Below the pieces are notes generated by a model. That model did no database searches and was not told the DNA's origin. It was given only the letters and a program-made list of their open reading frames with translations. Of a stretch of DNA of 64,000 nt, positions 23,526-35,294 are shown in pieces; within the stretch, counting starts at the first letter, position 1; each line of letters starts with the position of its first letter. This stretch comes from Varroa destructor (taxonomy: Eukaryota > Arthropoda > Arachnida > Mesostigmata > Varroidae): the NCBI RefSeq assembly GCF_002443255.2, contig NW_019211455.1:4012597-4076596 (forward strand). The letters run 5' to 3'. Both the position numbers and the translations under genes were made by a program.

Positions 23526-23944
23526 TCAGGTAAGGATTTTTGCCGGCCAGCTATCCGAGCTAATAACAAGCATCGGCCAACTGACAGCTGCGATACGAAT
23601 AGATAATCTGGGATGTTTCCGATCGAAATTATTCCACTTTTGTCGTCCAACCGATATATAGTTTTCTGTCAACATCTCTACTGGAAACGCTGGCCGCTCT
23701 CTGTACTCGCGGTAATGCGGCAATGGCCACATCAACACCAGCAACGCTCGATATCGGACTGTTTTGGTATTATCGGCAGTGGTGACACCGTCGCGCCACA
23801 AACAACTGCGGATATACTGAGGCAAACACAAACAGTGAGTGAGGATTTCATTCAAACTCGCCGATACTTGCATCGTTCGTTTGTATGTATTGCTGTTACT
23901 AGAGTTCACTTCTTCGTCGTCGTCGTCGTCGTCGTCGTTGCCGC

Positions 23945-23975
<31 letters not shown>

Positions 23976-24008
23976 GCCGCTGGCTCGGTGGTTGGGCAAT
24001 AGTGCCAT
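23526..24008 (-). CDS. Possible protein with Gly and Asp runs (unproven)
   Basis: A minus-strand ATG at 24006-24008 opens 160 codons to a TGA at 23526-23528. It begins MALLPNHRAS, then has two Gly runs broken by Ser, then N, seven Asp, two Glu and an Asn/Ser stretch. About 110 residues of ordinary composition follow (e.g. MWPLPHYREYRERPAFPVEM) with no recognised domain. The start context is weak (T at -3). It overlaps, in another phase, the Gln/Ala/Thr frame at 23906-24325, and a plus frame at 23613-24002 is also open. Triplet repeats remove stops in every phase, so three overlapping frames are expected here even without coding. Confidence 0.2.
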
Positions 24009-24325
24009 CGACAAACACCGCTGCGCTTGCCACTAATACCAATACAAATGCTATCATATCGTCTACTGCTTATATCGCTATAGTGGTGCGCCGTCACCTG
24101 TGGCACTGCTGTTTCCACTGGTAAGCTCGCAGCGCCATACTGGTGCTGCCGCTCTCCCCTCCTTCCCCGCCTCTCTCCGTTCTCTCTCGAACGCCAATTA
24201 TTTGGGAGCGAACTTGACGCGCTCGCCGAGGCGTGACCTGTTCGGTGGAGGAGTTCGATTCTCCTATTACTTCTCTGTTGCTGTTGTTGCTGTTGTTGTT
24301 GTTGCTGTTGCTGCTGCTGTTGTCG
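23906..24325 (-). CDS. Poly-Gln/poly-Ala/poly-Thr open frame (possible exon, unproven)
   Basis: The minus strand is open for 139 codons from just below a TGA (24326-24328) to a TGA at 23906-23908. Order: R, 16 Gln, a basic/Ser region (RSNRRIELLHRTGHAS), a His/Tyr/Ser segment (VTAHHYSDISSRRYDS), CRWHYCPTTEP, then Ala and Thr runs and KK. There is no Met before the Gln run. A one-base slip inside the GCC array would connect it to the Gly/Asp frame 23526-24008, making about 265 codons. On the opposite strand the same array reads poly-Leu and runs into a strong donor at 24370. The strand therefore remains unresolved. Confidence 0.2.
23915..23980 (+). repeat. Compound (CGT)8 / (GCC)n microsatellite
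   Basis: Eight CGT units (23915-23938) abut a GCC array (23940-23980) interrupted once by GCT. The GCC part is very GC-rich and prone to slippage and sequencing error. Confidence 0.97.
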
Positions 24326-24369
24326 TCAGTGGCGGATGTTTTGACCGATGCTGTGACTACCGCTGCTAG
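24218..24369 (+). CDS. Alternative plus-strand exon: poly-Leu then strong splice donor (unproven)
   Basis: After a TGA at 24215-24217 the plus strand stays open through SVEEFDSPITS, 16 Leu and SSVADVLTDAVTTAA to CTAG|GTAAGTAAC, with GT at 24370-24371. A stop (TAA) follows immediately in the intron phase. The Leu run followed by SSVA resembles a signal-peptide core and cleavage site, but there is no in-frame ATG, so an upstream exon would be needed. It conflicts with the minus-strand frame over the same DNA; at most one is real. Confidence 0.12.
24275..24322 (+). repeat. 16-triplet CTG/TTG (opa-type) array
   Basis: Seven CTG and nine TTG triplets with no other variant. Reads Gln on the minus strand and Leu on the plus strand. 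Confidence 0.96.
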
Positions 24370-24399
24370 GTAAGTAACTATACGTATTTGGGTGTCCAT

Positions 24400-25740
24400 T
24401 CCACTTTTGCTGCTTGCAGCCTTTTCTCAAACGTTCACTCTTCTTCGATAGCTGTTTCACGGCGACGTGTTTCGCACGCCATCGAATTCGGGCCAACAGC
24501 AGCGGTGGCATCGGCCGCAACAGCATCCTCCAGTGATGATCCTGACGTTCTGCACGAACGGCGAAAAATGATTCAGATGGATACATACACGTAGGAAGAC
24601 GCCTAGATAAATATATAGATAGATGTTCAAGCTATGGCGGGTTTCCGGCGCGCCGTCGGCGTTCTGTTTCAGCTATGGCTGACGGAACAGCAGATATCAT
24701 TTCAGTGGCGACATCCATCCCGCCTCCTCGTGTGATGACAACGACGACACTGATGGAAATTAGTCGTCTTGTCGACAATTAGATACTACAAAAACGTCTA
24801 GGGCGCAGAACGTATCGTGTATTGATGTAACACGTTTAAGGGTGACTCGTTTCCCGTGTTACCTGCCATTCCCGAAAAGAAAATATCGGTTGTCTTATTC
24901 ACTACGTGTAGCACTGCCGTCCGTTTTGTTTCTCGTCCGACTACTGTAGCTCTGATCTAAAAGGAACCTAAAAAGGAGCACAGCTAGGCCGAGTGTCATC
25001 AGGAGTAGGTCGCCCCTTACGAGTTTCCTTGTTCAAACTTCGCTTGTCCTTAAAGAGTTAGTCGACCTGAGACGCCTTATCTCGAAGCGTTCAGAAGAGC
25101 GTAACAACAGCGGCTGCGACGGAGGCAACGAGCTGACTGCAAGAGATGATGGGTTGATGGTAAGCGGATCAAGCTAGACATAAGATGCGTCCCCGTGACG
25201 TCCAAAGACGCAATACTGCTATTGGCAGTGTGTACAATATTCACATAGAACGCTCACGCATGCCCAAGCCGCAGTCATCATATTAGAGGTGCTCGGGCTG
25301 GTCGGGTAGTAGGGTACTGATAGAACAGCACGTATACATGTTCGATCAATTTCGCAAGCGGAACGAAGCAGCTACTTTTTCCGTGCATTTCCGTCGGTCA
25401 GTTCTGACGTCCTGAACGCGTCTTCATGGGCCAGGTGGTCAAACTGTGCCCACATGTGGAAAACTAGCGTCATCTAGTTCCTGCAGTAAACTGCGCTAAA
25501 TTTGCCTCTCTCACCGACCCAACGGCATATCCATATCCACAATGGATGATCACTCATTCTCTGCATTAGCATGTATCTGCAAAATCTTAGATGCAAATAC
25601 TTAAAACCATTCGCTCAAGCGATTTTTAACGCGGTTTTTAACTTTGCCTCGAAATCCTGGGGCACTGTATTATTACATTTGCCAGCAGCATAAACCCAAA
25701 AAAAGTGGAACGAAATTTAGCGTAACATATTACAGATACA
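24400..25740. other. Unique sequence without recognisable gene
   Basis: Short frames only (86 codons or fewer at the left edge). An AscI-type palindrome GGCGCGCC lies near 24648. No RNA gene, splice pattern or transposon ends seen. Confidence 0.65.
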
Positions 25741-25766
25741 ATATATATATATATATATATATATAT
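25741..25766 (+). repeat. (AT)13 microsatellite
   Basis: Uninterrupted AT, 26 bases, about 60 bases before the snap-back hairpin at 25840. Confidence 0.97.
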
Positions 25767-25828
25767 CCGTACATTTTTAGTAAAAAGTAAAGACTTATAT
25801 GTTTAATAGTGATTTTTTTAGGTTCCGC

Positions 25829-25886
25829 TTCATCAGATAAATGAAGGAACATAATGACATTATTTTCCTTCATTCAGACACCTCCA
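25829..25886. repeat. Three-arm snap-back repeat (17-bp stem, 1-nt loop)
   Basis: AATGAAGGAACATAATG (25840-25856) is reverse-complemented at 25858-25874 with one mismatch (C25850 opposite T25864) and a single-base spacer. CTTCATCAGATA just before the left arm is repeated as CTTCATTCAGACA at the right end, so the segment reads forward, reverse, forward. That is the footprint expected of replication switching template and back. Hairpin formation would need a few central pairs to open for the turn. Confidence 0.9.
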
Positions 25887-27000
25887 GCTTATAACTGTCT
25901 GGACAGAGCTAGTGCAGGGTCAGTGTATTCTTAATAATATCGACATGGGCAACCCAACGGTCTAGGTCATTATCAAGGCGCCACTACTTAACTGTATCAA
26001 TCAAAGGTCGACGTGGAAGAGAAATTCTAGAATTCGTTGTATAATTTTCATTCACTCATAGGATTATAGAATGTACCCCTGAACGCTCTCATTTGCTACC
26101 TCTTTTCCTCAGCGTTTTCTAGTTCTAATCGCTACCGTCAAGCATACGCTAACTGAATTCATCCTACTTCGCTCGTAACAGCTAGTACTGCTACGTACAC
26201 CTATCACAGGCGCACTGTGTAACGTTTCCCCACAAGCGTTATATTCCGTGCGCGTAAGGTTGATTGCATCCCGGCAATATATCGACATGCATCTATAGGC
26301 GATGTGACTTTTGCCTAAGCGTGGCCGTCAGAATCCGTGTGGCCGCTATCACCAACTTGTAGGCGCGTTTTCGTCTGCATTCGAAAGTCGTCGTGTCCTT
26401 ACGCCTGCCTCTTAGCCTTTCTGCGTGTGTGTGTGTGTGCGTGCAGGGCGTTAGCTTCGCGGTGTATATATACGTAAGTGTGCATAGGAACGCCTGTCAA
26501 CAGAGCTAAAACAAGAGCAAGTTAACATAGCTGGGTACGCACACGCAAGTCACTGAAAGTGATAGACGCAGACAGCTTATAGGAGAGAGAGTACCGCGTG
26601 AACTCACCCATAAGTTTGAGTTTCGTTCTGGCTTTAAGGTAGCGGATCGTAAGAAATAAGATGATGACTTCGCTATCTGTTCGAGATAACACAGATATAC
26701 TAATTCGGTTCGTTCGTTTTTTACCTTTGATTGGAACTTGTGGCCGTGACAATAGTGGGGAAAACGATAGCATTAAAATGTGGGGTGCGGAGCACTATCG
26801 AAACTCGGCCGTTTGTCGGCCCACGTTGGTAGTCGCCTATAACGGATAGATCGCTCACGGCTACGGTATTATTACTTATTGATAATGATGCAGTTTCTGT
26901 TACAGTCAGCCAATGCTACGGTCGGACTGTTGCACTGCGTAAGCTCATTTCCCAGTGACGTCGCTTCCCTGGTTTACTTCCATTCGCCTTGTGAAAAGAA
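25887..27000. other. Unique sequence with one (GT)7
   Basis: A (GT)7 run with a GC interruption is at 26425-26439. Frames of 83 codons or fewer, no recognisable domain. Confidence 0.65.
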
Positions 27001-27021
27001 AGCTAAGCTAAGCTAAGCTAA
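27001..27021 (+). repeat. (AGCTA)4 pentamer repeat
   Basis: Four tandem AGCTA units, followed by AACG. It is not the arthropod telomere unit TTAGG. Confidence 0.95.
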
Positions 27022-27474
27022 ACGCTACGACGGCCAACGAGTGACAGGCTTGTCTAGTGCTACCCCAAATAAGTTTACCCGATTAGGGAAGAAGTGTTTC
27101 CCATTGGAGTTTTGTTGATATTGCTGTGCTTGTAATAGATAGGCTTCCAGAGTGCACTGGACAAAACCCTGCAATCAGCTCGATTTGGTCAACTTCAAAA
27201 CTTTAAGACTGTAATAATTGGCTAGAAAATATCTCTCAGATATGCGTTTGTCTGAATAGTTTTTTGTCATTACTTCTTTAATACAATCAATTTATTCTCA
27301 TTGACAACTTATGTACACATTTCTTAGGAGTGTTTCTGTGACCAACGAGCGTGATTCGTACAATGGATACATGACAAGATGTTGCCGAAAGCTTTTCGGA
27401 CCTCCGTCTTTTTTTTCGTACGTCATTATTCGGTCGTTTGCGGTTTGTGACTCCAAACAGCAGCAGTAGGGACG

Positions 27475-27496
27475 ATAATAATAATAATAATAATAA
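27475..27496 (+). repeat. (ATA)7 microsatellite
   Basis: Seven ATA units, creating the poly-Tyr run in the opposite-strand frame at 27298-27561. Confidence 0.96.
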
Positions 27497-28947
27497 CTAG
27501 TACGATAAAAACAGAGGCGGCCTTGAATAGCGAAATTCATCTTTTCCCCTTCAACCTTCATCTATCCTCTGGTCGAGTGGCTCCGTTGCCGCTAGACGTT
27601 AACGACACTTTGCCATCTCCCATACGATTGATGGCTGTTGTTAGTTTAATTTATATACAAAAGAACGCTAAACTATCTAGCCTCACACGACGGCGTTGCG
27701 GTACGGCGAGCTCTGTTCCCATATCTCTCGTTTGCTCGCTTCACCAACCCTAGCGGTTGCGCCAAGTTACCTACAGCTGATGATTGTATTGTGCCAGCTT
27801 CGGGGAGAATACTATCCGCCATCCAGACTGCCCAACAACTGGCAAAAACGTTTCCAGCCGCAGAAAAAAGGACTAGATCTCGCTAAATACGTTCGCTTCA
27901 TGTTTCGGATTTTGCTCTCCGTGGGTTCCTTCTCTAGGCTCCTGGCAAAAACTGAAAATTTAACTTTGTACAGGAAAGCCAACGAGTTGTTATGCTGTAA
28001 TTTTAGACAGATTGGCATCTAAAAGTAAATTGCTTCGCAAATTACGGCTGTGACGATGACTTCTTACGTTTTTAAGATGTATGTGCCTGTTGCGCTGAAG
28101 AATAAGTTGGAAGAGACTGAACTTGAGAGGCATCAAGTCAGGTGTAATTAGGCCTCAGTAATCGAACAACAGGATTGTTCAAGTATCCCTTCGATAGACT
28201 TTTGCGTCCTAATTACGTATAAAGGATAGAACGTAATAACTAGATAGATGATTTCATACAATAAAAGCGCCATTCCAAACGTAGAACTTAAAAGCTTTAT
28301 TTAAAAGATATCGCGCACACAAAATAAATCTCTAATTCTAAAATAATCCTTTACAGCGCCTTCGAACGTAACGTTTTCCCGTACGTATCATCCATGCGTC
28401 GATTCATTTCGTTCTCTATAAAAAGTTCGGCTCCACCAAGTTCTAAATTGCCACAGCTATCACCGATGACAACAATGAAATTGCCTGAAGCTTAAGCATG
28501 CCTGCGAGCAGATCTTCACAATACGAAAATTCAGTTAAGGGACACACATGAGCGGAAAAGAGTGAAAAAAATGGTACCTCTGACAGCGTCAGGTTATGCT
28601 GTTGCATCAGTCACCAGCAGCAATCGTAGCCGTCGTATTTGAAGCTGTCAAAGAGATATTGTCAAATCATGGCCATGTCTCGTTGACAAACCCCTATGCT
28701 TCAAGATTTTCCTGTTCTACCAACAATTCTATGACAATGTTACTCATACCCAGAACACCACAGCTGGTCAGTCCTTTGTTCTTCAGTGGATGCACGACTG
28801 TATTCTGGGCGACTACGGCCCATCACTAAACACCTCCCCCAGCTCATGTTAATCTGACAGAACGCTCATCGACTCAATCATACCAGCTGTACCGTTGCTT
28901 TCAAGCTCCAATATAGTCAAACTACCGAATATTTCTTTGAAGAGAAG
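27497..28947. other. Unique sequence without recognisable gene
   Basis: A plus frame at 27696-28022 (108 codons) starts with TTG and has no recognised domain; the minus strand is open opposite. Nothing supportable. Confidence 0.6.
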
Positions 28948-28981
28948 CACACACACACGCACGCACGCACGCACGCACACA
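28948..28981 (+). repeat. (CA)n/(CGCA)n alternating purine-pyrimidine tract
   Basis: CA dinucleotides pass into about five CGCA units and back to CA, a run of over 30 alternating bases. This composition is favourable for Z-DNA under supercoiling. Confidence 0.95.
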
Positions 28982-30736
28982 GACGTACAAATTCAGCCTG
29001 GCCAATCGAAGATTTGACGTCTGCTAGTAACAAACATCAATGCTATTACTAGTTAACCCTAACAAAGGGAGCGGGATCTTTTTCGGCGCTTGCTAATAAT
29101 ATTATATAATAAAGAAACCGATACATTGAATGGCGCACACTTGCACACAAGCGTGTTACGGATGATACGAAAAAGAATGTGACTAGTAAAAGAACGGGCG
29201 AACGAATGAATCTCTATAGTGATATATGTGTCCTTTTTGTGCTTTCGTACTATATCTGTTAGTTTTAAACGTTATTACTGTTATGAGTTGGCTGTACTTT
29301 CTAACAGCATCGGAAATACACGGAACTCCGCCTGTGAAGTTTGCCCCATCTGAAAACTACATGGATTTCTTCAAATATTCAGTGGAGATTTTGGTAACGC
29401 GCGCTGTTGGATCTGTTCCCGTAACGTGACAACCTGATAGCGACGTGCAAATTTCTTCGTAAATCAGTTTTAAATAGAATAATTAGCGTGTACTTTTTTC
29501 TATTAGTAGACTTTTTATCGCAACATTAAATACAGTAACATCTATATATTACAACACCACAATAAAACGTATGTTTCTAATGGCATACATACTTTAGTCG
29601 CGTTGAGAAAGCAAAGTTAGATATTGCAGAGCTGAAGATATTATTATTACGGCGTTCCGAAGCAGTTTCATAGACTACGTCGTCATCCACTTACTCAGAG
29701 AGTTCGTTCAGGCACGAAAATTCGAAATTTAGGCGCGCTAATTGGTCCGACGAGTGTGACCCTCGACGGCGGTTGTGTGCTCCGCGTTAGTCTGAGGGCA
29801 GCGGCAGCGAACGTAACTCTTACCCGAAGCATATAAATCGCTCAGAATGCATCTGTCTTGCTAATTATATGTTAGCACTTTGTTCGACATGAACATAACA
29901 CAATCCGCGGTAACAGCAGAAAGACAGCTGATATTTCCCTTTGTTTCTATCCACCATCTTGGATGGTAACGTCGTCTGCTAAGAGCAGAAAATATATATC
30001 CGTTCTATATTGAATATTTGCAGTAAAAATGTTGAAGCGACATTATTGCTTATTTATTAGCCATCCACAAGATAGTCCAACACAGACGACAGCTGATTTC
30101 AGGACAGGCCTGCAATAAGTACCTAAGCCGAAAACCATTCGACGTGAAACACGTCCGCCTTTACTACACCGCGTTGGATCTTACGTTTCACGTATAGCTT
30201 TGTTTGAACGCTAGCGGCTTCCTTCAGGCGCCAATGTCGTGTCATGGGGTACAATTCTGTGATTGCTACTTGTTACACCGGCGTAGTAGCATATGTGAGG
30301 TTTGCCCATAGAGACTTTTCCTCGGTGCTATTTTCCTTTACTACGGGACATTTTTGACCAATGGCGTTCAGTGTTTGGCGGAGCCCCGTTAGTTCCCATG
30401 TGACGTCGTATCTCGCTCTGTACGTGTCCTAGATGACCGGCGTGCCCAGCCGGCGACTATGTATGATTGTTCTTCTCATGTATAGCTTGCTTCGCGTGTT
30501 TCGAGGTTCAACATAGGCACTCGTACGGATCACTGCTATCTGTTCGATTTTGCCTCACTGCGCTTCTGTCCAACCCTGGTTGTTTGGTCAGCCTGTCAAC
30601 CACATTACTACTAACGTTGAAACGACAATGGAACCAGCTAAATTAAGTATCGTATAGTAGGCGAGCACCGGTTTCATCCCTAGCGCTTCGATGCATTACG
30701 CCTTCAGCGAATGCGAAACAGTTTTAGCCGTTACTA
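28982..30736. other. Unique sequence without recognisable gene
   Basis: Only one short frame (29226-29429, plus) and no recognised motif. A small hairpin ACCATC-TTG-GATGGT occurs near 29953. Otherwise featureless to me. Confidence 0.7.
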
Positions 30737-31033
30737 TCATTCGCATAGCGCAGTGTAAGAACTACGATGGTGTGTATTGCTATTGCCATTTCTATGTCGA
30801 CTGCTAAGTAAACTATTACCGCAACTGGTCCGCCGCTGACATTGTCGTCGTTGGGCGGTCCGGGGCGGCGGTCTCTCGGTCCCGCGCTCCACCATCGATT
30901 CACCCGGTGACACTTTTCGTGAGGCGAATATGCTAAGACGACGCCACTGACGATGACGGTGGCGATGTTGTTGATAATGATGCGATGATGGTGGCGGCGG
31001 CGGCGGCGGCGGCGTAAAATTCCTAATCACCAT
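30737..31033 (-). CDS. Possible Pro/His/Arg-rich protein (unproven)
   Basis: An ATG-initiated 98-codon minus frame. It begins MVIRNFT, then eight Pro, SSHHYQQHRHRHRQWRR, a middle part SIFASRKVSPGESMVERG and a Ser/Asn/His-rich end NGNSNTHHRSSYTALCE. The start context is poor (C at -3) but +4 is G. The Pro run is the (GGC)n microsatellite read on the other strand and the His/Arg part is decayed CAT/CGT triplets, so the open frame may be repeat-driven. Confidence 0.13.
   Translation of the reverse strand: MVIRNFTPPPPPPPPSSHHYQQHRHRHRQWRRLSIFASRKVSPGESMVERGTERPPPRTAQRRQCQRRTSCGNSLLSSRHRNGNSNTHHRSSYTALCE
30993..31013 (+). repeat. (GGC)7 microsatellite
   Basis: Seven GGC units within a GATGGT-rich context. 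Confidence 0.96.
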
Positions 31034-34000
31034 GAGGGCAGATGATGAAGGTCAAAGGTCGGCTGGCTGTCCGTACCGACGCTGCTCTGAGCTGGTCCGA
31101 GACACAATTTCAAACTTCTATTACTGTTGCTGTTGCTAATTTGGGATACGGCTTCGACTACAGTCAGCCGCCGGAACGATAAGGTAGTGCTGACACTTAC
31201 GACAAAGCGCCGGCAATTTCTTTGCTAGCCCAAAGCCGTCGTAGTTAGCGGCCAGCTTTAGGCCAAGAATCTCAAGCCGAGAAGCAGTACAACTGCTACT
31301 GATACCGCAAAACAGGCTAACCTGCTGATTAGAAACGTTCCAAATTTCTGCCGACCGCACCGCCGACTATAGCGTAAGAATTTCATAGAGCGAATTTTGG
31401 CGGCAGTAGCCACAGCAGCGACAAATGAAAGACGCAACGGTTTCGGCTGAATCGGTAACTTTGCCTTGGCGTACGTTTGCTGGCGATATTTTGGTAGCCA
31501 AGAACTGACCGGAGGCTGTTGGGCTGATTAGCTGTCATGTAGTCAACAAAATAACTTACATACAAGCATACAAGTTGTTGGACAAACTTCGCGTGGCAGT
31601 ACCGAGCACATGCCGCGGAACACAGTTGATAGTAATAATAGTACTTACTTATCAACGAATCGTTCTGTCTTAGCAGGAACTTCAGCTTTATCCTCATCTG
31701 CGCCGCAGTTCGGTTCCAGCAAGAAGCAATGGACGTCGAAAGAAAAGCTCTCTGAAATTTCACGTTAGCATTCTATTTTGTGGTCCATAGTTGGCCCACA
31801 CATCCCGGCAAAGTAGCAATCCTTGTTCCCGTCACCTTGAACCCCAACGCCTTCCATGGCATACGGTCTCTGCGTCGGTTGATTTCATATGGCCTACTTT
31901 GATTTGGTTGACAGCGTAATCTCTGTCCAAGTTCTTTTTTTACAATTAGTTAGATATGTGCGTGTTTCGCTTGTTTTCGAATGGCTGACGTGTGTGCGTA
32001 AATGTGTAAACACAACTGATCACGTTAATACAGCGGTTACGGCGCTTCGCATTGCTGATGGCGATGACGCGGTCGGTCGCGAGTCTCCTGAATCAACCAT
32101 CGTAAAGGATTTAACATCCCTAGCTCCAATGTTCCCCATGTACTTCTATGCAATACAATACGTGTACTATATATCTAATGGCTTTATATGCGCACTCATA
32201 TATATGGCAAACTGGCACACTCATTTCTTATCAACCAACCATTACTTGAACTTAATATAACTTTAATATCATCGCCAACTTATCTGACTGCGCGTACACC
32301 GGTCACTTCAACCGCTTTGATGGATTCATCGGGCTGAAACTGAAATTAAAAGAGGCTGCTTTTGCCCAGTCTCAGCCGCTTGTTGGCAACTGGGTCGCTC
32401 AGTCGTAGTAGTCTGAAGTCCGTTAAGGTTCGCCTAAAATAAATGGCATTTTAATTCCTAAGCGCTCACGTCCATGGCTTAATGAAGCCCGCGGGATACG
32501 GGTTGCAGCGCGCTGCTGTTGCAAACCACTCCGATGAAATATGGTAGACAGATAGGCAGTAGCCAGGACGTACCGGTATGTAAGTTCAACGATGTCATAG
32601 CTTGCCTATTATAATACTCTCAAACTTCTGTGCTATTCTATCGTTACAACGTTTTTTTTGATACTTCTCTTACTGTCTTCCGCGCGCGCCAGCGCGGCTA
32701 CTTTTAGTACCGCTGTTATTATTATGTATTAACGCGTGATTTTCCATTTTAGGTAAGTGCTCCTTAGTCGTCCTGAAACGTACAATAAGCGGACGGATAG
32801 ACTTAAACACAAATAGATTCACACTAACACAAGCAGACCAGAATCTAAACTAATATGGCAAACCAGCGCGTAAGCTACGTTCAGTCGTACGATATTGTAC
32901 TGCCTGGAACTGTGGCGGCAGCGCAAAAGCAGGCGCAATCAAACACAAACGAATGACTCCTCATCCGTAGCAAAAATGATAAGGCTTACTCGTGGACAAT
33001 GCGAGTTTAGGCCTTTTTCATCCACCCACGTGGGATCCATCGTACGACTGCCGTAAAAAAGCAATTCAAAGGGGAAGGGGGGCGATGATGCGTCAGGATT
33101 TAGCTTGCGACAGGAAACAGGCTGAATAAATAGAAAAAAAAAATAGTTAAAATTATAACCATGAGAGGAATAGTATTTGAACGAGATAGACTTACGGCGA
33201 TTGAAATCGAAACGAAAACCTAACACTTGCTTTTCATTTTTCTATCTTAATAGAATTTAGATGATAGCTTAGCGAGTTACATATCTGCCTGGTAATGTTA
33301 AGTACACGGACGTTACGAACTAGGTTCGAATCCAGGTATACGCACACTTCGTTTTGTGCTGAGAGCCTGTTAGTCATCTGTCCGGTGGAATGGCTAGCGG
33401 CGATGCCGGACGTAAAACTTGAAACACAGAGTTCATTCAACAATGCTGTAGCAGTCTATCTGCTACCTGGTCTAACTGTATTTCATAACTATCCATTACA
33501 CTTTACCAATCATACTTAGATTGTTGTTCAAAAGAAACTTGTGTAAAACTATACACTAGGGGCAAAAAAACGATTCAGTAATGTTACTACAATACAATAT
33601 GGCATTAAATCCAGTTTCCATGGCTACGAAGTGAGTATATATTGTAGCCAGTCAGATGAAACATCGCACCAAGCTCTAAAACGGTTACGGGTCAACTGAT
33701 AGTACTTGATGCCCATTTGAATAATATGTCAATAAGATTTGTCCGTGTGAATATTTCACACACAGAACTTATGTACGATACTGCCGCGTGCGTGCGTGTA
33801 TGTGTGTTATAGTTGGACGAAACGTTTAAAGACCATATCGGTAAGCTGGCACACGGTAGGAAGGAGAGAGGCAGCTTAAAAATTGTACAGAATACATTAA
33901 TTTCCTGAGTTTTCTCTCAGCTTCCCAAACGAACTTCCCTTGCGTTAATCGACTCTCGTTTGGCCATCGCTGCCGGCGCTTACGTTTGGACGGTGCTGAT

Positions 34001-35267
34001 TACAGCCATTTCTCAGCTTTGCTTGTCTAAGTCGCCGTCGTCGTCGTTTTTGTCGCGTTCATACGGTGATTGCGTATGGTTTGAATTCTGCGGCCGCCAA
34101 ATTCGATGGGTTTTCTCGCTTTAGCCAGGAAAGTTCCAACTGTCCAGACTCGCCACACCGAGGCCGGTAGTCACATCAACATTTTGGGGAGAACCAATCA
34201 GCGAACAGCAGACAGGGCCCAAATAGTAGGCATAAAATTGACACACAACCAAAAAGGGTAACCTAGACTTCGTCTGAGATGGCGAGTAGTAAGCGCACAC
34301 CGACACACGGACGCACGGGTAGACAGAGCAACACCCATTACACAGCAAACGCAAGAGCATGTCTGCACAAATGGCAATATTTGCAGCATAAAAGGTAAAC
34401 CGACATATAAAATTTCTAGGCGACAGCTAAGGATATGGGCAAATTACAGCCCGTAGGGTAATAACAAATTGCCACCCGGGGATTACGGCACCAAGAGCAA
34501 CGACACTGTACACCAGCAATATAGAAAGCAAAGTTCTTAGAAAAATATAGTTTGATGAATTTATGCCAACGCGATCAAACACTAAGTGAAAATGGGGGCG
34601 AAAACCTTCTTTTTATTGCCCTAGTCGGACCAACAGCGATCTGAGGGCGGAAAAATATATATATCGAAAAATTGCTGCAGTTTTTACTAGACGACGTTAC
34701 CTAATGTATGCATACTATGTATTATCAAAACACCAACAGGTGGGTGAGATAGAATTAATGGGTAGGGGCACAATGCATTTCGTCTAACGGCCTGTAGGAC
34801 TATAATTCTATTACAATTTATAGATGACATCTGTAACAATTACGTATATTATGATATGAAAGACAGTAACTAAATCGTTTAATTAAATAATTAAAAAAAA
34901 ATAATGTAGTTCATATGATACATCTTCTTATCTTCGTACTCAGCTGATTTCTTGACGAATTTGCTCGTTTTTTGCGTCGCAAAATTGTCTGGTGAATAAA
35001 AATACGGAAGTACGGCGTCTGTGTATTGTATTTAAGCTACCGCACGCGTATCCGAGTTGGCCAGCATGCTTTCAGACCAAAACAACTCTCGGAAATTTCC
35101 TATCATAATAGCGGTAGCTACTGTGAATGATTTTGGGAAGAAAGGTATGAACAATTTTATCGCATCGCACGAACTCAACAGTTACAGATTACAGTGGGTC
35201 TGTGGTTTAATTTGATTTTTGACACTAAAACAGCCACCCCCATCGTGGACTGATACGGTTTTTGCTA
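31034..35267. other. Unique sequence; weak frames, one hairpin, possible Pol III boxes
   Basis: A 123-codon plus frame with ATG at 31889 and a 126-codon minus frame at 31383-31763 have no recognised domain. A 12-bp stem with one bulge lies at 31625-31656. The GGTTCGAATCC at 33323 is discussed as a finding. A short GCGTGCGTGTATGTGTG run is near 33787. Confidence 0.6.
31625..31656. repeat. Hairpin, 11 pairs with one bulge
   Basis: GTTGATAGTAA pairs with TTACTTATCAAC (one unpaired base) around a 9-nt loop. Immediate neighbours do not extend the stem. Confidence 0.75.
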
Positions 35268-35294
35268 CTGCTGCTGCTGCTGCTGCTGCTGCTG
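35268..35294 (+). repeat. (CTG)9 microsatellite, uninterrupted
   Basis: Nine pure CTG units. Unlike the three longer arrays it has no TTG. Not in a supported frame. Confidence 0.97.

Noticed and set aside
24242..24260. Perfect T-arm-like hairpin AGGAG-TTCGATT-CTCCT
   Set aside because: No acceptor, D or anticodon arms can be folded around it, so it is not a tRNA.
27001..27021. Interstitial telomere repeat
   Set aside because: The unit is AGCTA, not TTAGG or TTAGGG, and there are only four copies.
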